DNA from: Pedobacter sp. MC2016-24
Lineage (GTDB): Bacteria > Bacteroidota > Bacteroidia > Sphingobacteriales > Sphingobacteriaceae
Assembly: GCF_015223055.1 (NCBI RefSeq)
Contig: NZ_JADFBX010000019.1
Span: 1 to 64,000 of the forward strand
DNA length: 64,000 nt
Direction of reading: 5' to 3'
Shown here piece after piece: positions 48,951-58,665 of the stretch. How positions within the stretch are numbered: the stretch's first letter is position 1; every line of letters starts with the position of its first letter. The notes beneath the pieces were generated by a model, which ran no database searches, had not been told where the DNA came from, and saw nothing but the letters and a program-made list of their open reading frames with translations. The position numbers were made by a program, and so were the translations under genes.

Positions 48951-51593
48951 TTAATTGTTATTCAGATCGTTCAAGAACTGTTCCAAAGCGTAATCATCAT
49001 GGATCAATACCTCTCTGGCCTTACTTCCTTCAAATGGACCCACCACCCCGGCAGCCTCCAGTTGATCAATGATCCGGCCTGCACGGTTATAGCCCAGTTT
49101 TAACTTGCGCTGAATTAACGATGTCGAACCCTGCTGGTGCAAAACAATTAAACGGGCAGCATCCTCAAACATAGAGTCGCGCTCACTCAAATCAAAATCA
49201 GCTTTTGCATTTTCTGCAGCCTCATCCACATACTCCGGAAGCTGATAAGCTTCAGGATAACCGCGCTGGTTACCAATAAATTCAGAAATCCGGTCTACTT
49301 CAGGCGTATCCACAAAAGCACATTGCAAGCGGATCAGGTCATTTCCTGTAGATAAAAGCATATCTCCGCGACCGATCAACTGATCTGCACCGCCACTATC
49401 CAGAATGGTACGCGAATCGATTTTAGACAGCACCCTAAAGGCCAGCCTGGCCGGGAAATTGGCTTTAATCGTACCTGTAATGATATTTACCGAAGGACGC
49501 TGCGTAGCCAGTACCAGGTGAATACCCACAGCACGGGCAAGTTGGGCAAGCCTCGCAATAGGCGCTTCAACCTCCTTACCAGCCGTCATCATCAAATCTG
49601 CAAACTCATCCACAATCAACACGATGTACGGTAGAAAACGGTGTGAATTATTCGGATTTAACTTGCGCTTAATGAACTTCTCATTGTATTCCTTTAAATT
49701 CCTCACCTGTGCATCTTTCAATAAATCATAACGCTGATCCATTTCAATACAAAGCGAGTTTAACGTATTGATTACCTTCTTGGTATCGGTAATGATCGCA
49801 TCTGCCTCACCCGGTAATTTAGCCAAAAAATGGCGCTCAATTTTATTAAATAAAGTAAGCTCTACCTTTTTAGGATCGACCAATACAAATTTGAGCTGCG
49901 AAGGATGTTTTTTATACAATAAGGAAACCAGGATAGAGTTGATACCAACAGATTTACCCTGCCCTGTCGCACCAGCAACTAACAAATGGGGCATTTTCGA
50001 CAAATCGCCAATATACACTTCATTTGAAATGGTCTTACCCAAAGCAATCGGCAAATCCATCGTGGTTTGCTGAAACTTCTCTGTATTCAGGATACTCCGC
50101 ATGGATACCATTTCAGGATGCAGGTTTGGTACCTCAATACCAATGGTACCTTTTCCAGGCATAGGCGCAATAATCCGGATCCCCAATGCGGCCAGACTCA
50201 AGGCAATATCATCTTCCAGGTTTTTGATCTTCGAGATCCTTACCCCCGGAGCAGGAATAATTTCATAAAGCGTAACTGTCGGACCAATGGTTGCCTTGAT
50301 CTTGTCAATCTCGATGTTGTAGTGATTTAAGGTCTCAACAATTTTATTTTTATTGGCCTCCAGCTCATTGGCATCTACCGGTATTTTATTTGAACCATGG
50401 TCTTCCAACAAATCCAGGCCTGGATATTTATAACTCGCGAGGTCTAAAGTAGGATCATAAGTACCAAATTGTTCAACAAGGTCTTCAGACTTCCGTTCCT
50501 CCTCAGTCTTTTCAATGGTCAGCACAGGTTCTGCCTTTACAGGAACGTCTTCCTCAGCAGGTTGATGCACCTCCAAATCCAAGGAATGAACTACCGGGGC
50601 AGGATTCATGACGTTCCGGGCCGAAGTAAATTCAGTTACCATAGGCAACTCTTCCTCTTCCTTAGGCTCAAATCTGGATGGTGTAATCACCACATTTTGC
50701 TGCTGTTGCGGAGGTCTGGACACCACGGGAGCCGCAGGAGGTGTAACTTCGAGTTCACGCTCCTGCTGATCATTTTGTAAGCGCTGACTCGCAGCAAAAC
50801 GGTCGTTCAAAGTAAATTCGACCGCTTCAGGCCGTACTTCATTTTCAAAGCCAGAATCTTCCGGAACATCCGGCAAAAACGATTCTTTACGTTTACGCTC
50901 CGGTAATTTAAAGTCGATGTTATAAGCAATAATTAAAATGGTAAGCGCCAGAAATGTAATTAAACCAGCCACACCAGCTACCCCAATCTGGGCAGTTAAC
51001 AATTTATTGGTCCAGTAACCAAATTCACCTTCCAGATAATGGGGGGTGTCCAGCCAGAAAGAATGGCCAAAACCCATGGTTAGTGAGATAAACAACAGAA
51101 AGAAAAAGCTATAACCCAGCGTTTTTTCGATTGCAAAGATTTTAACTTTAAACAACAAACGGTAGCCAATTACAAAAAAGACAAATGCAAAAAGAAATGA
51201 AGCAATTCCAAACCATTCGTAAATAAATTGGTGCGAAAGCAATGCACCTATTTTACCCAGCCAGTTCTGTACAACCGGTGGAATGTTAACCTGCTGCAAC
51301 TCGTCATAGGTTTTGAACAGGTTACTCCAGCCTCCATTCGCATCAATGACATAGCTGTAATCCTCCTGCCAGGTAAACAAATAGGAGGTAAAAGCAATTA
51401 AAAAATATACCGAAAGAACGACAAAAACCAAGCCCACAATCTTTACCAACCGCCCGTCCTGAAAATCGAAACTTGGCAGCCTTACCGATGATCGTTCTTT
51501 AAAGGTTTTATTGGCAGCAGATCTGGAGCCTTGCTGCTCTCCTGCTTCATTTTTAAATGAATTAGACTTAAATTGATTTCCCCTTACCGACAT
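48951..51593 (-). CDS. ftsK: DNA translocase FtsK
   Basis: An 880-residue FtsK/SpoIIIE translocase that moves chromosome termini through the closing septum. Four to five N-terminal membrane helices (about 50-225) are followed by an acidic/proline-rich linker (about 230-390), the alpha/beta motor domains with Walker A GATGQGKS and Walker B IVLIVDEFADLMM, and the C-terminal gamma winged helix (LIVLHQQGSTSLIQRKLKLGYNRAGRIIDQLEAAGVVGP), which reads KOPS-type sequences. The linker is short compared with E. coli FtsK, as is usual outside enterobacteria. Confidence 0.97.
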   Translation of the reverse strand: MSVRGNQFKSNSFKNEAGEQQGSRSAANKTFKERSSVRLPSFDFQDGRLVKIVGLVFVVLSVYFLIAFTSYLFTWQEDYSYVIDANGGWSNLFKTYDELQQVNIPPVVQNWLGKIGALLSHQFIYEWFGIASFLFAFVFFVIGYRLLFKVKIFAIEKTLGYSFFFLLFISLTMGFGHSFWLDTPHYLEGEFGYWTNKLLTAQIGVAGVAGLITFLALTILIIAYNIDFKLPERKRKESFLPDVPEDSGFENEVRPEAVEFTLNDRFAASQRLQNDQQERELEVTPPAAPVVSRPPQQQQNVVITPSRFEPKEEEELPMVTEFTSARNVMNPAPVVHSLDLEVHQPAEEDVPVKAEPVLTIEKTEEERKSEDLVEQFGTYDPTLDLASYKYPGLDLLEDHGSNKIPVDANELEANKNKIVETLNHYNIEIDKIKATIGPTVTLYEIIPAPGVRISKIKNLEDDIALSLAALGIRIIAPMPGKGTIGIEVPNLHPEMVSMRSILNTEKFQQTTMDLPIALGKTISNEVYIGDLSKMPHLLVAGATGQGKSVGINSILVSLLYKKHPSQLKFVLVDPKKVELTLFNKIERHFLAKLPGEADAIITDTKKVINTLNSLCIEMDQRYDLLKDAQVRNLKEYNEKFIKRKLNPNNSHRFLPYIVLIVDEFADLMMTAGKEVEAPIARLAQLARAVGIHLVLATQRPSVNIITGTIKANFPARLAFRVLSKIDSRTILDSGGADQLIGRGDMLLSTGNDLIRLQCAFVDTPEVDRISEFIGNQRGYPEAYQLPEYVDEAAENAKADFDLSERDSMFEDAARLIVLHQQGSTSLIQRKLKLGYNRAGRIIDQLEAAGVVGPFEGSKAREVLIHDDYALEQFLNDLNNN

Positions 51594-51618
51594 CGTTCTT
51601 TACTATATTAATAATTAA

Positions 51619-51626
51619 CAAACTTA
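51619..51626 (-). promoter_or_regulatory. -7 box of the ftsK operon
   Basis: On the minus strand TAAGTTTG, matching TAnnTTTG, lies 26 bp before the ftsK start. No clear -33 was found. Confidence 0.4.
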
Positions 51627-51753
51627 GATAACTGCGCTAGCATTCGCGAACATTTTTTAAAAAAAATCAATTAAACCTTACTGGCTTAAGGTAGTCATAC
51701 TTACAAAATATTTTAGTTTTTATTTTTAGACACCGTTTTTTGTTTTAGATTTT

Positions 51754-51782
51754 ATCCTGCCAGATTTTCAATCTGGCAGGAT
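51754..51782 (+). terminator. Strong terminator-like hairpin with no gene upstream
   Basis: ATCCTGCCAGATT and AATCTGGCAGGAT form a 13-bp stem with a 3-nt loop, followed by TTTTCATTTTTAG. On the plus strand nothing is annotated before it back to the divergent ftsK start. Confidence 0.75.
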
Positions 51783-51872
51783 TTTTCATTTTTAGAGTTT
51801 ATCAACATTTTAACGGTTTATTTATATTTATTAATTTAATTAAGCATTTTTGGCGCAAATTTAACATTGCAC

Positions 51873-52511
51873 ATGCAGCTTGAGACTTTAATTGAAACAG
51901 ACAACAGGGAAGCGATATTTAACCTTTTAACCTCGAACCCGCAACTTGCCGACATAGAAACCAGTCATGGCATGTCGCCGGTTTTGCTCGCCTGTTATTA
52001 TAAAAAGCCCGAAATAGCCGCAACTATTGCCAATTTCTCCAACCACATCACCCTGTTTGATCTTTGTGCCCTGGGTAATGTCAAAGCAACCATCCGCTTC
52101 CTCGATCATTTTCCCGCAGCTGTTCAACGCTTCTCTAAAGACGGTTTTACCCCATTGGGATTAGCAGCATATTTCGGACATGAAGAAATCGTGCGCCTAC
52201 TCATCCAAAAAGGTGCCGACGTAAACGTACCTGCAAACAATGGATTTAATGTATACCCAATCCATTCTGCTGTAAGTTCAAAAAATTACAAAATCACTAA
52301 AATATTGATCGATGCAGGCGCAGATGTCAATGTCAAACAACGCGCAGGTTTCACACCATTACATGCTGCCGCACAATTGGGCGATATTGAACTGATTGTT
52401 TTATTGCTCGAATATGATGCCGATGTTCTCGCTTTGATGGACGATGGCAAACTGCCTTCAGACCTGGCAAAAGAAAAAGGGTTTACTGAAATTGCAGACA
52501 TCCTGAGTTAA
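51873..52511 (+). CDS. Ankyrin-repeat protein
   Basis: A 212-residue protein made of about five ankyrin repeats (HGMSPVLLACYYKKPEIAATI; DGFTPLGLAAYFGHEEIVRLLIQKGADVNVPA; NVYPIHSAVSSKNYKITKILIDAGADVNVKQ; GFTPLHAAAQLGDIELIVLLLEYDADVLALM). No signal peptide, so a cytoplasmic protein-binding scaffold is expected. ATG at 51873 is preferred over TTG at 51867. Its stop shares TTAA with the stop of the convergent PspC gene. Confidence 0.9.
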   Translation: MQLETLIETDNREAIFNLLTSNPQLADIETSHGMSPVLLACYYKKPEIAATIANFSNHITLFDLCALGNVKATIRFLDHFPAAVQRFSKDGFTPLGLAAYFGHEEIVRLLIQKGADVNVPANNGFNVYPIHSAVSSKNYKITKILIDAGADVNVKQRAGFTPLHAAAQLGDIELIVLLLEYDADVLALMDDGKLPSDLAKEKGFTEIADILS

Positions 52512-52729
52512 ACATCCCAGATGCGCAAACGTAGCCGCTTCACGTAGTGCCGAACATCCAGAACCAGGGCCGCCAAAATGTAAAATATAATTGGAAAACC
52601 TACAGCTAAAAACGAAGCATAAATAAAAAAGAGGCGTATTTTGCCGATAGACATATTTAAACGTCCGGCAAGATAAGTACACACGCCGAAACTCTGCTTT
52701 TCAAAAAAGGTAATGACCCGCTGGAACAT
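52508..52729 (-). CDS. PspC-domain membrane protein
   Basis: A 73-residue protein essentially made of one PspC domain: FEKQSFGVCTYLAGRLNMSIGKIRLFFIYASFLAVGFPIIFYILAALVL, with one long or two short transmembrane helices and a basic tail. PspC-type proteins take part in membrane-stress responses; this one is a short stand-alone version. It starts 1 bp after the DUF2851 stop and ends in an overlap with the ankyrin gene stop. Confidence 0.85.
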   Translation of the reverse strand: MFQRVITFFEKQSFGVCTYLAGRLNMSIGKIRLFFIYASFLAVGFPIIFYILAALVLDVRHYVKRLRLRIWDV

Positions 52730-52730
52730 A

Positions 52731-54011
52731 TTATTTGTTTAAAATTTTGATTCCGATACCACAATTTAAGCATTTTTTTTCACAGCAGTAGTTTTTATTT
52801 AACTGAAGAATCGCCTGAGACAGAAAAGCACTGTCAATTTCTACTCCAGCAGCCCTGTACGCAGCAACGATTGCATTCTCTTCCGCAGGAATCTCCTCCA
52901 ACAGATCCAATCCGCGATCTATATATTCCTGCTGATCTGTATATTTCCCATAACAAAATAAAAACAGACAAACCGTATTCACTAAAATCGCATAGATGGA
53001 TTGTCTACCAGGCTGAAGCTTCACATGCTTTGTCGTCTTATTAAAATGATAATGGTTTTGCCAATAAGATGCGACAGGTAAATCTGTAAAAAAACCGAAT
53101 AATTCCGTCAGACTACCACTAGCCAGTATTTTAGAAAACAAACGGTCCGACTTAAAAATCAGCGCAGCAAATTGAGCCAGTCTTATTGTGGGAAAGTTCT
53201 GCGGACGCATTCTTAAAAATTTCCATAGAGAAACATCGCCCGTTTTCAATTGATATTTATGTCTCAGAAAGCCATATTCCCGTTTTAAAGCAATCGGATA
53301 AGCCTCGTGAAAATCGCCTTCCAAAAAACCGGCCTGACCAAACACCAGTGCTTCAATCTGCAAAGCATCATTTCCGTGTTTACCAAAAATCTGCAGACCG
53401 ATACTTCCGGCCAACAGTTCAAAAGGAACGGCATTCACTTTAAATCCAAATGTTTTAGCCATAAAATAATAAAAAGCGTCATTCCAGTCACCTTTACTCC
53501 TTTCTAAACGCTCAAACACGGCTACAGATTTTTCTGCCAGACGCTCCACAACCAGCCGTGATAAAAAACTACGCACAACCAACGGATTCACTCCTGAAAT
53601 TTGTACTTCACAAGGAAACTTACAGCGAGAACCAACTAGTTTTTGATAACGATACAACACCTCGTCCGGAAGCAAACCATTCACCACAAGAACTGGGACT
53701 TCAGTTCCGTCCCGCCTAAACACAGCCTGATCATGCTGATCAACAACATGTAGAATGACAGAATCGTAATAGGAATTGTCCTGATGACCATGCAAATGCC
53801 AGTCAGACGACCTGATGTGGATTTCAACGTGTCCAATCCAATCTATATTCCCAATCCTGATTTTTGCAGCGCTAAAATCAGGCCCAGCATGGGTATTCAA
53901 AATACCGGGCGACAGTATCTTTAAAGCCTGCCCGTCAGTACAACGCAAGTCCGCATGCTTAAAAAGCCTGAACCGCCACACGAAATGTAAAAAATCTTCA
54001 GCAAAATGCAT
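52731..54011 (-). CDS. DUF2851 family protein
   Basis: A 426-residue protein matching DUF2851, a family largely confined to Bacteroidota and relatives. Conserved parts: FLHFVWRFRLF, LSPGILNTHAGPDFSAAKIRIGNIDWIGHVEIHIRSSDWHLHGHQ.N..YDSVILHVV, and a Cys-rich C-terminus (NYCCEKKCLNCGIG). The GHVEIH..SSDW segment resembles a nuclease-like active site (E-x-H), but this is speculation. No biochemical role is known to me. It is followed by the PspC gene after 1 bp. Confidence 0.88.
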   Translation of the reverse strand: MHFAEDFLHFVWRFRLFKHADLRCTDGQALKILSPGILNTHAGPDFSAAKIRIGNIDWIGHVEIHIRSSDWHLHGHQDNSYYDSVILHVVDQHDQAVFRRDGTEVPVLVVNGLLPDEVLYRYQKLVGSRCKFPCEVQISGVNPLVVRSFLSRLVVERLAEKSVAVFERLERSKGDWNDAFYYFMAKTFGFKVNAVPFELLAGSIGLQIFGKHGNDALQIEALVFGQAGFLEGDFHEAYPIALKREYGFLRHKYQLKTGDVSLWKFLRMRPQNFPTIRLAQFAALIFKSDRLFSKILASGSLTELFGFFTDLPVASYWQNHYHFNKTTKHVKLQPGRQSIYAILVNTVCLFLFCYGKYTDQQEYIDRGLDLLEEIPAEENAIVAAYRAAGVEIDSAFLSQAILQLNKNYCCEKKCLNCGIGIKILNK

Positions 54012-54065
54012 TGGTGTGAACCTAATGCAAAAGCATCAGATTAACCAAGTCCGGCACCATATTTT

Positions 54066-54896
54066 TTAAACCAGACCTGCCGCTTCTAAAATCTGCGCCA
54101 TTTCCTGCTGCAGTTTCAAAGCCTCGGCTCGCGCCTGCTCCGCAAAGTCCTCACCATTGCTTGCATAAATAATTGATCTTGCCGAATTCACTAACAGACC
54201 ACATTCTTTAGTCAAACCATATTTACAAACTTCAGCCAAGCTACCACCTTGTGCACCAACCCCCGGAACCAGTATAAAATGGTCTGGCGCCAGTCTTCTG
54301 ATGTTCTCAAATTCAGCACCACGGGTAGCACCAACCACATACATCAATTGCTCACTACCTGCCCATTCCGAAGAAATGCGGATCACCTCTTCGTAAAGTT
54401 TACCCGAAGGAGTAGCATGTAGTTGAAAGTCGCTGTGTCCGGCATTGGAAGTTAGCGCCAGCAAAATCACCCATTTGTCCTGATAATTTAAAAAAGGCCC
54501 TACAGAATCTTTTCCCATGTAAGGGGCAACCGTAATTGCATCAAAGCTCATACCCGACTTCTCTTCATTAAAAAACGCATCGGCGTACATTGCAGACGTA
54601 TTGCCAATATCTCCTCTCTTCGCATCAGCAATAGCAAAAGTATCTTTTGGAAGATGTGCCCAGGTTTTGGTTAAAGTTTCCCATCCTTTTAAACCCATCG
54701 ACTCATAAAAAGCGGTGTTAGGTTTATAAGCCACACACAAATCTTCAGTTGCATCTATAATTTGCTTATTAAACTCCAATACCGGATTATCATACTTTAA
54801 CAAGTGTTTTGGTATGTTTTCCAGAACCGGATCAAGGCCTACACATAAAAAAGATTTCTTGATTTTAATCTGCTCAATTAACTGTGTTTTATTCAT
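54066..54896 (-). CDS. pyrF: Orotidine-5'-phosphate decarboxylase
   Basis: A 276-residue enzyme of the long (type 2) PyrF class that makes UMP from OMP. The catalytic Asp-Lys-Asp motif is IADAKRGDIGNT; FLCVGLDP and the phosphate-binding VPGVGAQGG are also present. The Met at 54896 is chosen because the extension before it is not family-like. The gene stands alone, with a 333-bp gap to the divergent rho gene. Confidence 0.95.
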   Translation of the reverse strand: MNKTQLIEQIKIKKSFLCVGLDPVLENIPKHLLKYDNPVLEFNKQIIDATEDLCVAYKPNTAFYESMGLKGWETLTKTWAHLPKDTFAIADAKRGDIGNTSAMYADAFFNEEKSGMSFDAITVAPYMGKDSVGPFLNYQDKWVILLALTSNAGHSDFQLHATPSGKLYEEVIRISSEWAGSEQLMYVVGATRGAEFENIRRLAPDHFILVPGVGAQGGSLAEVCKYGLTKECGLLVNSARSIIYASNGEDFAEQARAEALKLQQEMAQILEAAGLV

Positions 54897-55229
54897 CTGG
54901 GGTCTAAATTTGAGCACAAAGATGCCATTTTTAACAAATAATGAAAGGCCATTTTAAAAGTTTAGATAAAAATATTACAAACAATTTCAAGTTTTTCTTG
55001 GAGATTAGGATTCAAATACATAAAATTGCACCATAATTCTCTAAAGTTCATCTGACCATTCCAGAAAATATCATAAAATTTTGCTTAATAACACCTTTTA
55101 TAATCGCATTTTTTTTTGCCTGGTTCGACTGATGCCTTTATATGTTTCCGATAAAAAAGCGACATGTAATACCTAAACTTTGAGTTAGCACAAATTAAGA
55201 AATTACAAAAATTCTCTACATCCATATAA
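54897..55229. other. Divergent pyrF-rho intergenic region
   Basis: A gap of 333 bp without genes. No clear TAnnTTTG with TTG at the right distance was found for rho, though the last 200 bp are AT-rich and likely to form its leader. Rho genes are often autoregulated through such leaders; the sequence here does not prove it. Confidence 0.4.
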
Positions 55230-57023
55230 ATGTTTAACAAAACAGAATTAAATGAAAAGCTCACTGCCGAATTGCGTGAGATAGCAAAAACTCAGGGCAT
55301 CCTCAATGCTGATGAATTGCGTAAAGCCGAACTCGTTGAAATTATTGCACAGATAACAGAACAACAATCAGCTTTAGAAACGGCTCCTGCCGAAGCCCCG
55401 GTAAAAGCAGCAAAAGCCAAAGTAACCAAAGAGCGCGCTCCCGGCAAAACAGCCAAAGCTGCAGCTGTAGTAAAAGCAGAAGAAGCACCTGAGGCAATTG
55501 CAGAAACACCTGCTCCTGTTTCTACTCCCCCTCCGGAAGCAGAAATCACACCAGAAGCGCCTGCCGAAAAAACAACGCGTAAAAGAATCAGAATAGCGCC
55601 TAAGGACGAAAAAGAAGAAAAAAGTACCCATAAACCTTTCAACAGGGCTTCTTTATTTGACCCTGCACCCGCTGATGCCCGCAAATACGAAAGTCAGGCT
55701 CCTTCAGCTCCGCAGGAAAACAGATCCGGAGAAGTTGTTGTTGAAAACCCAGCTCAGCCTGCAGTGGACAATAAAACACCAGGACAAGGCAATAACAACG
55801 ACCCGAAAAAGAACAAACCCGTTAGAGATGACAACAGGCCTAAAAACCAAAATCAAAACAACAACGGACAACATAAAGCAAACGAAAACAGCTATTCAAA
55901 CCTGGATTTCGATAACACCATTACCAATGAAGGCGTATTGGAAATTATGCCGGATGGATATGGTTTCTTAAGATCAGCAGATTACAACTATCTTTCTTCA
56001 CCGGATGATATTTATGTATCTCAATCGCAAATCAAATTGTTCGGTTTAAAAACAGGAGATACCGTAAAAGGTAGCATCCGTCCGCCAAAAGAAGGTGAAA
56101 AATATTTCCCTTTGGTACGTGTTGAAACCATCAATGGCCGCTTACCGGCAGATGTGAGGGACCGTGTTCCTTTTGACTACCTGACCCCATTGTTCCCAAC
56201 AGAAAGGTTAAACCTGTTCACAGAAACCAATAACTACTCTACCCGGATCATTGACTTATTTACGCCTATAGGTAAAGGTCAGCGCGGTTTAATCGTGGCA
56301 CAACCAAAAACAGGTAAAACCAATTTACTGAAAGAGGTGGCCAATGCAATTGCCAAAAACCACCCTGAAGTTTACCTGATCATTTTATTGATTGATGAAC
56401 GTCCGGAAGAGGTTACAGATATGGCCAGAAGTGTTCGTGCTGAAGTTATTGCTTCAACTTTTGATGAACCAGCCGAACGTCACGTTAAAATTGCCAATAT
56501 CGTTTTAGAAAAAGCAAAACGTTTGGTAGAATGCGGACATGATGTGGTGATCCTATTAGACTCCATCACCCGTTTAGCCAGAGCTTACAATACAACGGCG
56601 CCTGCCTCAGGTAAAATATTATCTGGTGGTGTGGATGCCAATGCACTACACAAACCAAAACGCTTCTTTGGTGCGGCACGTAACATTGAAAGAGGTGGCT
56701 CATTAACCATCCTGGCTACCGCATTGACAGATACAGGTTCGAAAATGGATGAGGTGATCTTTGAAGAATTTAAAGGTACCGGTAACATGGAACTGCAGTT
56801 GGATCGTAAATTATCTAACAAACGTATTTTCCCTGCGATCGACATTACGGCTTCAAGCACCAGAAGAGACGATCTGTTACATGACAGAGATACCTTACAA
56901 CGTGTTTGGATCCTTCGCAACCACCTGGCAGACATGAATGCCCAGGAAGCCATGGAATTTGTACAAGCACAAATCAAAGGAACAAAATCAAATGAAGAGT
57001 TTTTAATCTCAATGAATAGTTAA
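55230..57023 (+). CDS. rho: Transcription termination factor Rho with disordered insert
   Basis: A 597-residue Rho helicase. Domains: RHO_N helical domain (1-42), a long low-complexity segment (about 43-215) first Ala/Pro/Lys/Glu-rich then Asn/Gln-rich (QGNNNDPKKNKPVRDDN), cold-shock-type RNA-binding domain (about 230-300: LEIMPDGYGFLR), and RecA-like ATPase with Walker A QPKTGKTN (about 355), Walker B VVILLDSITRLARAYN and the Q/R-loop region LSGGVDANALHKPKRFFGAARN. E. coli Rho is 419 residues; the extra length is the insert, a feature of Bacteroidota Rho linked to phase separation in Bacteroides. Confidence 0.96.
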   Translation: MFNKTELNEKLTAELREIAKTQGILNADELRKAELVEIIAQITEQQSALETAPAEAPVKAAKAKVTKERAPGKTAKAAAVVKAEEAPEAIAETPAPVSTPPPEAEITPEAPAEKTTRKRIRIAPKDEKEEKSTHKPFNRASLFDPAPADARKYESQAPSAPQENRSGEVVVENPAQPAVDNKTPGQGNNNDPKKNKPVRDDNRPKNQNQNNNGQHKANENSYSNLDFDNTITNEGVLEIMPDGYGFLRSADYNYLSSPDDIYVSQSQIKLFGLKTGDTVKGSIRPPKEGEKYFPLVRVETINGRLPADVRDRVPFDYLTPLFPTERLNLFTETNNYSTRIIDLFTPIGKGQRGLIVAQPKTGKTNLLKEVANAIAKNHPEVYLIILLIDERPEEVTDMARSVRAEVIASTFDEPAERHVKIANIVLEKAKRLVECGHDVVILLDSITRLARAYNTTAPASGKILSGGVDANALHKPKRFFGAARNIERGGSLTILATALTDTGSKMDEVIFEEFKGTGNMELQLDRKLSNKRIFPAIDITASSTRRDDLLHDRDTLQRVWILRNHLADMNAQEAMEFVQAQIKGTKSNEEFLISMNS

Positions 57024-57025
57024 TT

Positions 57026-57712
57026 GTGATTAAAAAACACATTCCAAATGCCATTACCTGTGCTAACCTGTTTTCAGGTTGCATAGGTATTGTCTATGCT
57101 TTTAAAGGAAATCTGGAAATAGCAGCCTATTTTGTATTGCTATCCGGAATCTTTGATTTCTTTGATGGATTTGCAGCCAGATTGCTGCACGTAAAGTCCA
57201 ACATCGGAAAAGAACTGGATTCTTTAGCAGATATGGTCAGCTTTGGATTTTTACCCGGCGTAGTGATGTTCCAGTTGTTAACGCAAAGCGATGCCAACTC
57301 CGGGTATTTGCCTTACCTGGCTTTCATCATAACCGTTTTCTCAGCATTGAGACTAGCCAAGTTTAACATTGATACCAGACAAACAGAAGATTTTATTGGT
57401 TTAAATACACCAATGAATACGCTCTTTGTTGTTTCCCTACCTTTTATCCAGAAAGATTACCCTGCAATAATCCATTCTTCCGGCTTGCTAATCGCACTGA
57501 CTTTAGTGTTGAGCGGTTTATTGGTCAGCGAAATCAGGATATTCTCTTTAAAATTCAGTTCAACCAGCTGGCAGGCCAATAAAATCAAATATATCTTTTT
57601 GATCTTATCCGCATTGCTGATTCCCATACTGAAATTTACAGCAGTGCCCATCATTTTGGTACTGTATATCGGTCTTTCTTTAATTCACTTTAAAAACAAA
57701 CCAGCAAATTAA
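57026..57712 (+). CDS. pssA: CDP-diacylglycerol-serine O-phosphatidyltransferase
   Basis: A 228-residue membrane enzyme of the CDP-alcohol phosphatidyltransferase family that makes phosphatidylserine. The family motif DG(x2)AR(x8)G(x3)D(x3)D is complete (DGFAARLLHVKSNIGKELDSLAD). About six to eight membrane helices follow. Translation starts at GTG (57026-57028), 2 bp after the rho stop, giving tight coupling with rho. Confidence 0.92.
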   Translation: MIKKHIPNAITCANLFSGCIGIVYAFKGNLEIAAYFVLLSGIFDFFDGFAARLLHVKSNIGKELDSLADMVSFGFLPGVVMFQLLTQSDANSGYLPYLAFIITVFSALRLAKFNIDTRQTEDFIGLNTPMNTLFVVSLPFIQKDYPAIIHSSGLLIALTLVLSGLLVSEIRIFSLKFSSTSWQANKIKYIFLILSALLIPILKFTAVPIILVLYIGLSLIHFKNKPAN

Positions 57713-57715
57713 GCG

Positions 57716-58093
57716 CTAAAGTCTTTTTGCTTCTCCGGCTCTGGCCTCTTCAAGTTTAACATATAGAACCTCGACAAACGCTTGCAGCGTTTCAAATTCC
57801 TGTGGCAATTGGTCCAGATCCTTCCCTTCACGGGCATTGTGTTCCATCATCTGCATGTGCTCTTTAGCATCCTCGCGACCGATATAGGCAAAAGTAGGTT
57901 TTATTTTATGGGCATGATCAGCAACCCCTGTCCAGTTTTTCTCCGCAACAGCTTTAGCCAGATCGGCGATGTACAATGGCGTCTGGATTTTAAACATATC
58001 AATCATCTCAATGATAAATTCCGGACTGTCGCCAGACATATCTTTTAAATAAGAAAGATCTAAAGGTTCACTATTTTTATTGAAATTTATCAT
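57716..58093 (-). CDS. Histidine phosphotransfer (HPt) protein
   Basis: A 125-residue stand-alone HPt domain. The phosphorylatable His is His 62 in ADHAHKIKPTFAYIG, matching AHxLKxxxxxxG. The helical bundle is preceded by LSYLKDMSGDSPEFIIEMIDMF, typical of the family. It should shuttle phosphoryl groups between hybrid kinases and response regulators encoded elsewhere. The ATG at 58093 is chosen over an upstream TTG. Confidence 0.9.
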   Translation of the reverse strand: MINFNKNSEPLDLSYLKDMSGDSPEFIIEMIDMFKIQTPLYIADLAKAVAEKNWTGVADHAHKIKPTFAYIGREDAKEHMQMMEHNAREGKDLDQLPQEFETLQAFVEVLYVKLEEARAGEAKRL

Positions 58094-58112
58094 GGTAGAC
58101 AAAACTATGAAA

Positions 58113-58607
58113 TTAAATTTTTGATACCGCTAAATTATCGTCTAAACTTTCCAATAATTCCTGTATCGTTTGCTGTAACAAAGGATGTTTATAATGCGGG
58201 ATAAGCTCGGCCAGGGGCTCCAGTACAAATTTCCGGTGCTGCATCTGCGGATGTGGAATTTGAAGCACCGGCCCCTCATCCACAATTAAATCGTCAAAAA
58301 GAATCAGGTCAATATCAATCAAACGACTTCCCCACTTCTCCAGCCTCACCCGGCCCAGATCCTGTTCAATACGGAGTACCTTTTCTAAAACTTCCATCGG
58401 GTTAAAAGCGGTAACCACACCGATCGCAACATTTAAAAATCCCGGTTGATCTTCTCTACCCCAGGCCGCGGTTTCGTAAAATGAAGATTGTTGAAAAACG
58501 GCACCAACCTGTGCGCCAATCTCTAAAATGGCCTCATCGATCAGTTTTCTACGGTCCCCTAAATTACTTCCCAGTAACAAATAAACTTTTTTATTATCCA
58601 ATTGCAT
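58113..58607 (-). CDS. folK: 2-amino-4-hydroxy-6-hydroxymethyldihydropteridine pyrophosphokinase
   Basis: A 164-residue HPPK that activates the pterin for folate synthesis. Diagnostic parts: LLLGSNLGDR near the start, SSFYETAAWG...FLNVAIGV, and RLEKWGSRLIDIDLILFDD with the two metal-binding Asp. ATG at 58607 is preferred over TTG at 58613. The HPt gene follows after 19 bp on the same strand. Confidence 0.95.
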   Translation of the reverse strand: MQLDNKKVYLLLGSNLGDRRKLIDEAILEIGAQVGAVFQQSSFYETAAWGREDQPGFLNVAIGVVTAFNPMEVLEKVLRIEQDLGRVRLEKWGSRLIDIDLILFDDLIVDEGPVLQIPHPQMQHRKFVLEPLAELIPHYKHPLLQQTIQELLESLDDNLAVSKI

Positions 58608-58665
58608 ATACAAGGCCCAAGGCTTCTTTTTTATTATATTTACAAATTAAATATTTACCTGCCAC

